From Ramlibacter rhizophilus (GTDB lineage: Bacteria; Pseudomonadota; Gammaproteobacteria; Burkholderiales; Burkholderiaceae_C), in contig NZ_SMLL01000004.1 of the NCBI RefSeq assembly GCF_004681965.1, positions 434,001-498,000 of the forward strand: a stretch of 64,000 bases of DNA, written 5' to 3'. Positions 16,404 through 24,363 of this stretch are shown piece after piece; position 1 is the stretch's first letter; every line of letters starts with the position of its first letter. The notes beneath the pieces were generated by a model. The model was not told the DNA's origin. It ran no database searches and saw only the letters and a list, made by a program, of their open reading frames with translations. The position numbers and the translations under genes were made by a program.

Positions 16404-16985
16404 CTAGAAAAAGATCGTGAGGTTCTTGGCCAGCAGCACGTTCTGGTGGATGCGGATCTCGCGCTGCGCGAGCTTCCAGCCTCCGGCCGTGCGGCGGATG
16501 CGGTCGAATCGGTCGCCGACGAAGAAGTACTCCTCGTACTCGCAGCGGTTCTGGTAGATCAGGAACCGGCTGGTCACATCGACTTCCAGCTCGCCTGCGG
16601 CGTTGGTCTCCATGGCCTTGAGCTGCACGTTGCTCACCATGCGGCACACGCGCGACAGCGGCTCCTCGGCCCAGTGCACGCCGGTGAGGATCTGCTCGAC
16701 GCGCTTGCCCAGGGACCACTTGCCTTCGTTGAACCAGCTCATGTGCTGGTCGCGGCGCGTGAGCTCGCGGGCGGCGTGCTCGCCGTACTTCACGTTGTAT
16801 TCCATGGGCATGAAGTAGCGCAGGTCCTCGGCGAGGGTCTGCAGCCACTCCTGGAAGCGGCGCTCGTCCAGCAGGTTGGCTTCGTCGTAGAGGAATTCCT
16901 CGATCTCGCACTTGACCTCGTAGTAGTGCGCGTCGCGCGCCAGGCGCGGCGCGGCGGCCTGGGGGGTCTCGATGGTGTCTTGCAT
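16404..16985 (-). CDS. Aromatic-ring-hydroxylating dioxygenase, beta subunit
   Basis: 193 aa, the usual size. The cone-shaped beta-subunit fold (ring_hydroxyl_B) is shown by VKCEIEEFLYDEANLLDERRFQEWLQTLAEDLRYFMPMEYN, the SNVQLKAMETNAAGELEVDVTSRFLIYQNRCEYEEYFFVGDR stretch, and the C-terminal WKLAQREIRIHQNVLLAKNLTIFF. It is the structural partner of the alpha subunit encoded at 17806-19173. Unusually, a dehydrogenase gene separates the alpha and beta genes. The 59-aa ORF follows after 12 bases. Confidence 0.95.
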   Translation of the reverse strand: MQDTIETPQAAAPRLARDAHYYEVKCEIEEFLYDEANLLDERRFQEWLQTLAEDLRYFMPMEYNVKYGEHAARELTRRDQHMSWFNEGKWSLGKRVEQILTGVHWAEEPLSRVCRMVSNVQLKAMETNAAGELEVDVTSRFLIYQNRCEYEEYFFVGDRFDRIRRTAGGWKLAQREIRIHQNVLLAKNLTIFF

Positions 16986-17012
16986 CTCGTGTTCTCCTGG
17001 GGACTCGGCTTC

Positions 17013-17801
17013 TCAGGGCTTGGGCGGCACGGGGCCGCCCTGGTGCGCGAAGCAGCCCACGTCGATCACGGTGCCCGAGATCGTGGCCGCCTCGTCGGAC
17101 AGCAGGAAGGCGACCGCGTGGGCGAGGTCGCGCCCGGTGGCGGGGCGGCCGGCGGCGGTGCCCGGCGCGGGCTTGCGCGTGAAGGCGCCCACGTCGCCGC
17201 CGAAGCGGCCCACGCTCATGCCCGAGACGATGCCCCCGCCGCCCGGGATGGCCACGTTGACGCGCACGCGGTCGTGGAAGTGGTCGTAGGCCATGGCCAT
17301 GCTCAGGGCCACGATGGCGCCCTTGCTGGCCGCGTAGGCCGCCATGTTGGGCTTGCCGTAGCCGGCGCCCGAGCCGATGTTGACGATGGCGCCGCCGCCG
17401 GCGCGGATCATGTGCGGCAGCACGGCGCGGCTCATGAGGTACGTGCCCTTGACGTTCACGTCCAGGATCTTCTCGAACACCGGCTCCTCGGTCGTGAGCA
17501 CGGTGCCCAGGGGACCGATGGCGGCGTTGTTCACCAGGCCATGGACGGCGCCGTAGCGGGCGGTGGCGTGGTCCACCACGCGCTGCACGTCGGCGGCGCT
17601 GGAGACGTCGGCCTCCAGGATGTCGGCGCGCAGGCCGGCCTGCTCCAGTTCCTCGCGGACGCCCTCCAGGCCCTCGGCCGTGCTGGAGACCTGCGGCTGC
17701 GCGAGGCCGAAGGCCACCACCTGGTGGCCGCGCCGCGCGAGTTCGACGGTGATGGACTGGCCGAGCCCGAAGGTTCCGCCGGTGACGATGACGACGGCCA
17801 T
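17013..17801 (-). CDS. SDR family oxidoreductase, probable cis-dihydrodiol dehydrogenase
   Basis: 262 aa, classical short-chain dehydrogenase. The cofactor motif is VTGGTFGLGQ near residue 6, NNAAIGP marks strand 4, and the catalytic set is NIGSGAGYG (Ser) with YAASK (Tyr, Lys). The Phe-Gly after strand 2 (VVAFGLAQPQV) does not settle NAD versus NADP. It starts 5 bases after the dioxygenase alpha stop. By analogy with BenD, it most likely rearomatises the cis-dihydrodiol produced by the dioxygenase, giving a catechol-type product. Confidence 0.88.
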   Translation of the reverse strand: MAVVIVTGGTFGLGQSITVELARRGHQVVAFGLAQPQVSSTAEGLEGVREELEQAGLRADILEADVSSAADVQRVVDHATARYGAVHGLVNNAAIGPLGTVLTTEEPVFEKILDVNVKGTYLMSRAVLPHMIRAGGGAIVNIGSGAGYGKPNMAAYAASKGAIVALSMAMAYDHFHDRVRVNVAIPGGGGIVSGMSVGRFGGDVGAFTRKPAPGTAAGRPATGRDLAHAVAFLLSDEAATISGTVIDVGCFAHQGGPVPPKP

Positions 17802-17805
17802 GCGC

Positions 17806-19173
17806 TTACTCGGCGAAGCTCGCCGGCTCCTTGTCCTTGCGGCCCAGGAGCGTGTCCCAGTCGGCGCCGTTCATGTAGTCGCGCCAGCGGCGATAGAACT
17901 GGCGCGGGTTTTCCTCGCTCACCTGCAGGCTCACGTGGCCGGGTACCGGCGCGTCGGTGGCCACCTTGCCCAGCGACTGCTGGTAGTTGAAGGGGTAGCG
18001 CCGCGCGATCACCCCGCGGCTGCCGGCGGTGGCGTAGTTCCAGTTCTCCATGTCGTCCTGCTCGGTCATGCCGGCCGGACCGGAGTAGCGCATGTAGTAG
18101 ATGCGCAGGAAGTCCTTGACCTCCTGCGGTGCGTCCGCGTCCACGAGGAAGAAGCGCCAGGCCTCCGTGGACTCGGGCCCGTGCGGGTGCCACACGCACA
18201 GGTTGCGCGGCTGGTTGCCGTGGAAGGACACGTTGGGGAAGATGGTGCCCACGAAGGGAATGAGCCGGTGGCGCTCGGCGCCCAGGCGCTCCTTGCGCTT
18301 GGCGTGGGCCTCGCGGAAGTACTCGGCCACCACCGGGTTGCCCTGGTAGGTGTTCAGGAACTCCCAGTCGGGCGGCATGATGGCGCTGTGCACGCCGTGG
18401 CCCGCCGGGAAGTTGGCCCAGACGTGCTGCGCCTTGTCCATCTCGTTGTCGCGGCGCCCCTTGACGCCCGCCTCGGCGCTGGGGCCGATGCCGATCAGGT
18501 CCACCGAGCGATGGCTCACGTTGTGATAGGTGTCGCCCAGGAAGTTCTCGGCGGCGAACTTCCAGTTGCACGGGATGATCCACTTGTGCACGCCGACCAG
18601 CACCTCGGAGCCGCCCTCGCGCCCGTCGCGGCAGTCCAGGGCCAGGTCCAGGTGGAGCCTGGCGTCGCCCAGGTAGGTGAGCAGGTCCGGCGCGTCCTTG
18701 TCCCAGCTGGCCCACACCGTGCCCTTGTACACCTCCACCTTGGGGGGCTCGATCAGCGACCACTCCTCCTTGTCCATGCAGCCTTCATAGAGCTGCTTGA
18801 ACTGCGGCACGCCGAAGAGCTTGCCGTCGGTGGTGTAGCTCCAGCTGTGGTACGGGCAGGTGAACAGCTGGGTGTTGCCATGGTCGTACTGGCAGACCTT
18901 CATGCCGCGGTGGCGGCAGGAATTCAGGAACACGTGCACCTTGCGCTTCTTGTCGCGCGCGAGGATCACCGACTCGGCGCCCATGCGCGAGGTGAAGAAG
19001 TCGCCCGGGTTGGGCACCTGGCTCTCGTGGCCGACGAAGAGCCAGGCCCGGGTGAAGACCTGCTCCAGCTCCTCCTGGAAGATGTCCTTGTCGGAAAAGA
19101 TCTCGCGGCTGATCTTGCCTTCGCGCAGCTTGACCAGGGCGTTGTAGCGTGATTCGTGGGTGATCGGGATCAT
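17806..19173 (-). CDS. Rieske aromatic-ring-hydroxylating dioxygenase, alpha subunit
   Basis: 455 aa from ATG 19173 (GAGACACGC upstream); a much longer open frame upstream is only the shadow of the reductase gene. The Rieske [2Fe-2S] ligands are C86-x-H88 and C106-x2-H109 (CRHRG ... CPYHSW, 17 residues between). The mononuclear iron site is ENFLGDTYHNVSH: bridging D214, H217 and H221, so the two His are three residues apart rather than the four seen in naphthalene or benzoate dioxygenase. It forms the oxygenase with the beta subunit and takes electrons from the adjacent reductase. The substrate is probably an aromatic acid. The shorter His spacing deserves a check against homologues. Confidence 0.95.
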   Translation of the reverse strand: MIPITHESRYNALVKLREGKISREIFSDKDIFQEELEQVFTRAWLFVGHESQVPNPGDFFTSRMGAESVILARDKKRKVHVFLNSCRHRGMKVCQYDHGNTQLFTCPYHSWSYTTDGKLFGVPQFKQLYEGCMDKEEWSLIEPPKVEVYKGTVWASWDKDAPDLLTYLGDARLHLDLALDCRDGREGGSEVLVGVHKWIIPCNWKFAAENFLGDTYHNVSHRSVDLIGIGPSAEAGVKGRRDNEMDKAQHVWANFPAGHGVHSAIMPPDWEFLNTYQGNPVVAEYFREAHAKRKERLGAERHRLIPFVGTIFPNVSFHGNQPRNLCVWHPHGPESTEAWRFFLVDADAPQEVKDFLRIYYMRYSGPAGMTEQDDMENWNYATAGSRGVIARRYPFNYQQSLGKVATDAPVPGHVSLQVSEENPRQFYRRWRDYMNGADWDTLLGRKDKEPASFAE

Positions 19174-19199
19174 GCGTGTCTCGCTGGGGTTGGTGGGGT

Positions 19200-20198
19200 T
19201 CAGGCGAAGCGTTCGCACAGGACGTCCGCGCGGCGGATGCCGGCGGCCTCGGCGGCATGGCGTCCGGCCTCGACCATGGGCGGCGGGCCGCACAGGTACA
19301 CGCGGGTGCTGGGGTCCAGGCCGAGGGTGGGGATCAGGTCGGTCGGGTAGCCGCTGTGGCAACCCGCCTGCGCATCGTGCTCGACCGCGATGCGCAGGTC
19401 CACGCCCTGGAGCTGCCCGCGCAGCTGCTCGATCTCGTCGAGTGCGAAGAGGTGGCCGGGCGTGCGCGCGCCGAACACCAGCGTGGTCGGCTGCGGGGGA
19501 GGGTGGCCGACCATGGAGCGCAGCATGGACAGGAAGGGCGCCACGCCCGTGCCACCGGCCACGAAGAGGCGGGGGCGGTCCTCGTCGCGCAGGAAGAAGG
19601 TGCCGTGCGGTGCGCTGAGCGTGAGCCGGTCGCCGGGCTTCGCGCCGGCCAGCCACTCGGAGAACGCACCCCCCGGCACCTGGCGGATGAAGAACTGCAG
19701 GCGCTCGGTGCCCGGCACGTTGGCCATGGAATAGGAGCGGTGAAAGTCGGCCCCGGCCGGCGTGATGCGCACGTACTGGCCGGGCTCGAACACCACCGGC
19801 TGCGCGACCTGCACCTCCAGGCGCCAGGTTTCGCTGGCAATGGCATCGATGGCCGTGACCTCGGCCGGGATCGGTTCCGGCTCCTCGTCCAGCGCCTCGC
19901 TGGAGTCGTAGGGCAGCTCGATGGCGCAGGCACTGCTCACGCGGCACACGCAGGGCAGCACGGTGCCGTCGGCGCGGTCTTCGTCCGGCAGCACGGCGGG
20001 GTCGTAGTCGTCCAGGTCCACGCTGCCCGAGACGAGCTGCGCCGTGCAGGTGCCGCACTGGCCGTTGGAACAATCGGTCAGCAGGTTGAGGCCGCTCTCG
20101 ATGGCGGCTTCGATCAGCTTGCCGCCCTGGGGCACGGCGATGCGCCGGGATACGCCGTCGGCGAACAGCAGGGTGACGGGGATCACGGGATGACTCAC
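19200..20198 (-). CDS. Ferredoxin-reductase component of the dioxygenase (BenC-like)
   Basis: 332 aa from the GTG at 20198, preceded by GGAGG at a good distance. Three domains in order: plant-type [2Fe-2S] ferredoxin (C43, C48, C51, C83 in DCSNGQCGTC ... LPCVC), FAD domain (RSYSMAN) and NAD domain (GGTGVAPFLSML, CGPPPM). A single-chain ferredoxin-reductase defines a two-component class IB system like benzoate dioxygenase, so no separate ferredoxin is needed. It is the first gene of the operon, 26 bp before alpha. Promoter candidate at 20241-20270. Confidence 0.93.
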   Translation of the reverse strand: MSHPVIPVTLLFADGVSRRIAVPQGGKLIEAAIESGLNLLTDCSNGQCGTCTAQLVSGSVDLDDYDPAVLPDEDRADGTVLPCVCRVSSACAIELPYDSSEALDEEPEPIPAEVTAIDAIASETWRLEVQVAQPVVFEPGQYVRITPAGADFHRSYSMANVPGTERLQFFIRQVPGGAFSEWLAGAKPGDRLTLSAPHGTFFLRDEDRPRLFVAGGTGVAPFLSMLRSMVGHPPPQPTTLVFGARTPGHLFALDEIEQLRGQLQGVDLRIAVEHDAQAGCHSGYPTDLIPTLGLDPSTRVYLCGPPPMVEAGRHAAEAAGIRRADVLCERFA

Positions 20199-20214
20199 TC
20201 TGAACCTCCGATGG

Positions 20215-20231
20215 AGTCCGTACATCGGACA
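20215..20231. promoter_or_regulatory. Candidate IclR operator 1 (downstream of the dioxygenase promoter)
   Basis: AGTCCGTACATCGGACA, arms GTCCG/CGGAC. It has the same 17-bp layout as operators 2-4 and lies 9 bases past the predicted -10 of the dioxygenase operon, near +1. Confidence 0.55.
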
Positions 20232-20240
20232 ATGGGTCTC

Positions 20241-20270
20241 ATTCTATGGACATCCAGGAATTCGAGTCAA
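20241..20270 (-). promoter_or_regulatory. Predicted sigma70-type promoter of the dioxygenase operon
   Basis: On the minus strand, TTGACT at 20270-20265 and TAGAAT at 20246-20241 are separated by 18 bp. The promoter lies between two 17-bp palindromes (20215-20231 and 20273-20289). Transcription would start near 20234, giving a short leader before the reductase GTG. Confidence 0.5.
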
Positions 20271-20272
20271 CG

Positions 20273-20289
20273 TGTCCGCAGGGCGGACA
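20273..20289. promoter_or_regulatory. Candidate IclR operator 2 (perfect palindrome)
   Basis: TGTCCGCAGGGCGGACA: perfect 7-bp arms around AGG, 2 bp upstream of the predicted -35 of the dioxygenase promoter and 31 bp before the IclR GTG start. It could serve both divergent genes. Confidence 0.65.
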
Positions 20290-20320
20290 TAATCGCCCGC
20301 ATCCGAGGAAGGGGATTGTC

Positions 20321-21088
20321 GTGAACACCGTCGAAAAGAGCGAGAACGTCCGCGCCGTGGGCCGGGCGCTGGAGATCCTGACCGCCTTCACCGAGGACGA
20401 CCCGGAGCTGTCCGCCGGCGAGCTTCTCAAGCGCGTGGACCTGTCCCGGCCCACGCTGTACCGCCTGCTGTACACCCTGCAGGAGCACGGCTTCCTGGTC
20501 TCGGTGGGGGAGCCGCAGCGCTTCCGGCTCGGGCCGTCGGTGGCGCGCCTGGCGCATGTCTGGAAGTCCACGCTGGACCTCAGCACCCTGGCCGAGCCGG
20601 TGCTGCGCCGCATCTGGGAGGAGACGCGCGAGACCGTGGCCCTGGTGGTGCCGCAGGGGCACATGCGCCTGTGCGTGGCCGAGCTGCCCAGCCCGCAGCC
20701 GCTGAACTTCAAGCGGGGCGTGGGCTACACCGAGCGCCTGGTGCTGGGCGCGACGGGCCGCGCGATCCTGGCCTGGCTGGAGCCGGACGCCGCGCAGCTG
20801 CGCGAGTACCTGCAGGGCACGCAGGTGGACCTGAAGGAATTGGAGGCCGAACTGGCCATGACCCGCAAGCGTGGCTGGGCGGTGAGCCGCAACGAGCTGA
20901 TCGCCGGTGCCGTCGCCGTCGCGGCGCCGTTCTTCGACCGGCACTCGCAGGTGGCGGGCTCGATCGGGGTCTTCGGGCCGGAAGTGCGGATGGACGCGGC
21001 GCGCCAGAAGGAGGTCGCCCATCTCCTCGTGCAGGAGGCCGCCCGCCTGTCCGAAGCCATGGGCTTCGGCACGGACCGGCTGAAGTAG
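20321..21088 (+). CDS. IclR family transcriptional regulator of the dioxygenase/decarboxylase locus
   Basis: 255 aa from the GTG at 20321, with GGAAGGGG upstream; an upstream in-frame ATG would place a palindromic operator inside the gene and lacks a ribosome site. The N-terminal winged helix is VRAVGRALEILTAFTEDDPELSAGELLKRVDLSRPTLYRLLYTLQEHGFL; the effector domain has the IclR GYTERLVLGATGRAILAWL pattern and the C-terminal AVAVAAPFFDRHSQVAGSIGVFGP. It sits between the dioxygenase operon and the Bug-decarboxylase pair, each of whose promoters is bracketed by 17-bp palindromes, so it probably controls both and itself. Confidence 0.93.
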   Translation: MNTVEKSENVRAVGRALEILTAFTEDDPELSAGELLKRVDLSRPTLYRLLYTLQEHGFLVSVGEPQRFRLGPSVARLAHVWKSTLDLSTLAEPVLRRIWEETRETVALVVPQGHMRLCVAELPSPQPLNFKRGVGYTERLVLGATGRAILAWLEPDAAQLREYLQGTQVDLKELEAELAMTRKRGWAVSRNELIAGAVAVAAPFFDRHSQVAGSIGVFGPEVRMDAARQKEVAHLLVQEAARLSEAMGFGTDRLK

Positions 21089-21096
21089 CCCTACGG

Positions 21097-21113
21097 TGTC
21101 CGCAGAGCGGACG
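21097..21113. promoter_or_regulatory. Candidate IclR operator 3
   Basis: TGTCCGCAGAGCGGACG matches operator 2 at 15 of 17 positions. It lies just after the IclR stop and 14 bp upstream of the TTGACA of the next promoter. Confidence 0.6.
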
Positions 21114-21127
21114 CGGGTTTCCGTGCG

Positions 21128-21156
21128 TTGACAGGAACACGGCGGGGGTAAAAAAT
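21128..21156 (+). promoter_or_regulatory. Predicted promoter of the Bug-decarboxylase pair
   Basis: A consensus TTGACA at 21128-21133 is followed by an A-rich -10 region; AAAAAT at 21151-21156 gives 17-bp spacing, TAAAAA at 21149 gives 15. It is bracketed by operators 3 and 4. Confidence 0.45.
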
Positions 21157-21164
21157 GGACTCGT

Positions 21165-21181
21165 TATCCGCTGTATGGACA
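21165..21181. promoter_or_regulatory. Candidate IclR operator 4 (degenerate)
   Basis: TATCCGCTGTATGGACA agrees with operator 2 at 12 of 17 positions, keeping the outer half-sites. It sits 8 bases past the predicted -10, as operator 1 does for the other promoter. It also forms part of a CCGCTGT/ACAGCGG inverted repeat ending at 21187. Confidence 0.4.
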
Positions 21182-21224
21182 CAGCGGGTGCGCCCCTTCG
21201 AACACGTCATCCCAGGAGACCTCC

Positions 21225-22232
21225 ATGACCCGTCAACCCCGTTTCGCGCGTCGCGTGCTGCTGCGCTCGCTGCCGGCCGTGGCTGCCCTCGCGCTCGGCG
21301 CGGTGGCGCTGCACGCGCCCCAGGCCGCCGCGCAGGCCTACCCCGAGAAGCCGGTGAAGATCGTCGTGGGCTTCCCGCCCGGCGGTACCAACGACATCCT
21401 GGCCCGGCTGATGGCCGAGCAGCTGCAGGCCAAGCTGGGGCAGGCCTTCGTGGTGGAGAACAAGCCCGGGGCGGCCTCCGCCATCGGCAATGACCTGGTC
21501 GCCAAGGCACAGCCGGACGGCTACACCCTGCTGGTGTCCTCCAGCGGCGGCCTGACCACCAACCCGGTGCTGATGAAGAACCTGCCCTACAACCCGGAGA
21601 AGGACTTCGAGCCCATCGCCCTGCTGGCCACCTTCCCGCTGGTGGTGACGGTGCCGGCCTCGCTGCCCGTCAAGAATTTCAAGGAGCTGGTGCAGTTCTC
21701 CAAGACCCACAAGGACGGCCGCCTGGACCACGGCACGCCCACCACCTCCTTCGTGCTGGTGGCCGAGACCCTCACCGAAGCGGCCGGCGTGCGCTTCAAC
21801 CACGTGCAGTACAAGGGCTCCGGTCCCACGGTGATGGGCCTGCTGGGCGGGGAGACGCAGGTGGCCGTGCTGGACAGCCCCGCCGTCATCCCGCAGATCC
21901 AGGCCGGCAAGCTCAAGGCGCTGGCGGTGACCACCGCCAAGCGTTCGTCCGCGCTGCCCGATGTGCCGACCGTGGCCGAGGCCGGCTATGCGGGCTACGA
22001 CATCCCGATCTGGACGGCGCTCATGGCGCCCAAGGGCACGCCCGAGCCGGTGCTGACCAAGCTGCGCACCGCCGTGCGCGACATCCTGGACGACAAGGAC
22101 ACGGTCGCGAAGATGCACAAGCTGGGCCTGGAGCCGGGCGACACCGACTCGGCCGCACTGGCCAAGCGCATCTCCGACGACATCGCCCGCTGGAAGCGCG
22201 TGGCCAAGCAGGCCAACATCCAGCCGCAGTGA
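21225..22232 (+). CDS. Bug/TctC-family periplasmic receptor
   Basis: 335 aa, ATG preceded by AGGAGACCTCC. Signal peptide with an Arg pair (RRVLLRSLPAVAALALGAVAL, cleavage after AAAQA). Bug hallmarks are YPEKPVKIVVGFPPGGTNDILAR, ENKPGAASAIGNDLV, and LTEAAGVRFNHVQYKGSG. It is the first gene of a two-gene unit with the benzoylformate decarboxylase-like gene, which starts at or just after its stop codon. The ligand is therefore probably an aromatic oxo-acid or the dioxygenase substrate. No membrane partner genes are nearby. Confidence 0.93.
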   Translation: MTRQPRFARRVLLRSLPAVAALALGAVALHAPQAAAQAYPEKPVKIVVGFPPGGTNDILARLMAEQLQAKLGQAFVVENKPGAASAIGNDLVAKAQPDGYTLLVSSSGGLTTNPVLMKNLPYNPEKDFEPIALLATFPLVVTVPASLPVKNFKELVQFSKTHKDGRLDHGTPTTSFVLVAETLTEAAGVRFNHVQYKGSGPTVMGLLGGETQVAVLDSPAVIPQIQAGKLKALAVTTAKRSSALPDVPTVAEAGYAGYDIPIWTALMAPKGTPEPVLTKLRTAVRDILDDKDTVAKMHKLGLEPGDTDSAALAKRISDDIARWKRVAKQANIQPQ

Positions 22233-22249
22233 CGCCGGGACCCACGGCG

Positions 22250-23842
22250 ATGCGCGCCCCCTCGCGCTGCGCGACGGTGCGCGAGGCCTTCTACGCGCTC
22301 ATGCGTGAGCGCGGCAGCCGCGTGATCTTCGGCAACCCCGGCTCCACCGAGCTGCCGATGTTCCGCGGCTTCCCCGCGGACATGGACTACGTGCTGGGCC
22401 TGCAGGAGGCCTGCGTGGTCGGCATGGCCGACGGCTACGCGCAGGCCACGGGCCGCGCCGCCTTCGTGAACCTGCATTCGGCCGCCGGCGTGGGCAACGC
22501 CATGGGCGCGATCTACACCGCGTTCAAGAACCAGACGCCGATGGTCATTGTGGCGGGGCAGCAGTACCGCGCGCTGCAGCCCTTCGACCCCTATCTGTTC
22601 TCGCGCCAGGTCACGGACCTGCCGCGGCCCTACGTCAAGTCCTGCATCGAACCCGCGCGGGCCGAGGACGTGCCGCTGGCCATCGCCCGGGCCTGGCAGA
22701 CCGCCATGCAGCATCCCCGCGGCCCGGCCATGGTGTCGGTGCCCGCCGACGACTGGGAGCGGCCCTGCGCACCGCTGCCACCGCAGGCCGCGTTCCAGGC
22801 CCTGCGGCCCGATCCGGCCGGCATCGAGGCGCTGCGGCGCGCCATCGGCCAGAGCGAACGGATCGCGCTGGTCGTGGGCGCGGCCGTCGATCGCGACGGC
22901 GCCTGGGACCAGGTCGTGCAACTCGCGCAGGCCTGCCAGGCGCGCGTCTTCGCGGCGCCGCTGTCGGCGCGCGCCGGTTTCCCCGAGGACCATCCGCTGT
23001 TCCAGGGCTTCCTGCCCGGCGCGGGCGCGCAGATCCACGAGCGCCTCGCCGGCAGCGACCTGGTGCTGGTGGTCGGGGCGCCGGCTTTCACCTACCACGT
23101 GCCGCGGGGCGAGGCGGCCTCGCACCTGCCGCAGGGCGCCCGGCTCGCGGTGCTCACCGACGACCCGGAGGTCGCGGCCATGGTGCCGGAGGGCTTGAGC
23201 GTGCTGGGCGGCATCCGGCTCGGCCTCGACGAACTGCTGAAGGACCTGCCCGCGCGGCATCGCACGCCGCCACCGCCTCGGGGCCGGCCTGCACCCGCGT
23301 CGCCCGGCACGCCGCTGTCAACGGCCTACGTGCTGCAGACCCTGGCCGCCTTGCGCGGCCCCACGGACATCGTGGTGGAGGAAGCGCCGAGCGCCCGGCC
23401 CTGGATGCAGCAGGTCCTGCCCATGACGCAGCCGGCGAGCTTCTACACCATGGCCAGCGGCGGCCTGGGCTTCGGCATGCCGGCGGCCGTGGGCATCGCC
23501 TATGCGCACCGCGACCGCCGCGTGATCGCGGTGATCGGCGACGGCTCCAGCATGTACAGCATCCAGAGCCTGTGGACCGCCGCGCAGCACGGGCTGCCCA
23601 TCACCTTCATCGTCCTCAACAACGGGGGCTATGCGGCGATGAAGCGGCACGCGGGGCTGCTCGGGTTCGAAGCGGGCGAGAAGATCGTGGGCATCGACGT
23701 GCCAGGCATCCGCTTCGACCAGCTCGCGACCGCGCAGGGCTGCGCCGCGTTCCGGGTCACCGAAGCCGAGGCGCTTGCCGCCAGGCTGGAGGCGGCACTG
23801 CGCAGCACCGGGCCGAGCCTGGTGGAAGTCGAGGTCGGCTAG
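22250..23842 (+). CDS. mdlC: Benzoylformate decarboxylase-like TPP enzyme
   Basis: 530 aa from ATG 22250; a GTG at 22229 overlapping the Bug stop (GTGA) is the alternative start. It follows the Pseudomonas putida benzoylformate decarboxylase pattern closely: S32 in GNPGSTELP, E53 in LQEACVVGMADGYAQA, H76 in NLHSAAGVGNAMG and H283 in FTYH, equivalent to S26, E47, H70 and H281 there. The TPP/Mg motif is GDGSSMYS at 430. These active-site His residues separate it from acetolactate synthases. Expected reaction: benzoylformate or a substituted aryl glyoxylate to the aldehyde plus CO2. No mandelate dehydrogenase or benzaldehyde dehydrogenase is nearby. Confidence 0.85.
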   Translation: MRAPSRCATVREAFYALMRERGSRVIFGNPGSTELPMFRGFPADMDYVLGLQEACVVGMADGYAQATGRAAFVNLHSAAGVGNAMGAIYTAFKNQTPMVIVAGQQYRALQPFDPYLFSRQVTDLPRPYVKSCIEPARAEDVPLAIARAWQTAMQHPRGPAMVSVPADDWERPCAPLPPQAAFQALRPDPAGIEALRRAIGQSERIALVVGAAVDRDGAWDQVVQLAQACQARVFAAPLSARAGFPEDHPLFQGFLPGAGAQIHERLAGSDLVLVVGAPAFTYHVPRGEAASHLPQGARLAVLTDDPEVAAMVPEGLSVLGGIRLGLDELLKDLPARHRTPPPPRGRPAPASPGTPLSTAYVLQTLAALRGPTDIVVEEAPSARPWMQQVLPMTQPASFYTMASGGLGFGMPAAVGIAYAHRDRRVIAVIGDGSSMYSIQSLWTAAQHGLPITFIVLNNGGYAAMKRHAGLLGFEAGEKIVGIDVPGIRFDQLATAQGCAAFRVTEAEALAARLEAALRSTGPSLVEVEVG

Positions 23843-23849
23843 CCGGGCA

Positions 23850-24320
23850 TCACGGCGGCGACGACCGCAGCGGGTACGCCCGGTCGCCGATGAAGAGCAC
23901 CTCGGCGCGCAGCGTGGGCGTGCCCGTGACCGGCGGACCGGGGTAGCCCAGCACGCCCAGGCGCGTGTCGATGCGCGGACGCTTCACGTCCCACGCCACG
24001 AGCCGGTTCAGCTCCGGCAGCTCCACGCGCCAGTGCCCTTCCGGCGTGAGCGGCACGGTCGCGGCCCGGAGCATTCCTTCGAGGTCCGCCGCCTCGCGCT
24101 GCGCAGGCATGCGGCGGTGGGCCAGGTCGGCAGGCAGTGCGTAGCCAGGTCGATGCAACAACTCCAGGTGCGGATGCGGATCCGCCCACAGGATCGTGGT
24201 CACGGGGCCTTCGATGTAGAGGGGCCGGGCCGTGTCGTAAATGGACCAGCCGTGGTTGGCGAACGCGCGGGGCGCGGCGCAGGCGGCCCCGGCCAGGGCA
24301 AGAAGGGATCGGCGATGCAT
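23850..24320 (-). CDS. Exported DUF6152-like small protein
   Basis: 156 aa from ATG 24320. The N-terminus HRRSLLALAGAACAAPRAFA is a signal peptide with a twin-Arg, so Tat or Sec export is possible. The mature protein begins NHGWSIYDTARPLYIEGPVTTILWADPHPHLELLH, which resembles DUF6152 proteins (HHGW start, then G-x-V-x-x-x-x-W-x-NPH). The His-rich motif suggests metal binding, often copper-related in this family, but no function is established. It follows the exported hemerythrin gene by 43 bp, on the same strand. Confidence 0.75.
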   Translation of the reverse strand: MHRRSLLALAGAACAAPRAFANHGWSIYDTARPLYIEGPVTTILWADPHPHLELLHRPGYALPADLAHRRMPAQREAADLEGMLRAATVPLTPEGHWRVELPELNRLVAWDVKRPRIDTRLGVLGYPGPPVTGTPTLRAEVLFIGDRAYPLRSSPP

Positions 24321-24363
24321 GCGAATGGTGCTCCCGGTGCTGTGTGTGTGTGTTCGCTCGTCC

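Noticed and set aside
19174..20232. N-terminal extension of the dioxygenase alpha frame
   Set aside because: It overlaps the reductase gene, whose motifs are clear, and shows no domain of its own.
22229..23842. Acetolactate synthase as identity of the TPP enzyme
   Set aside because: The active-site Ser/His set and the NLHSAAGVGNAMG and FTYH motifs match benzoylformate decarboxylase, and no small-subunit gene is nearby.
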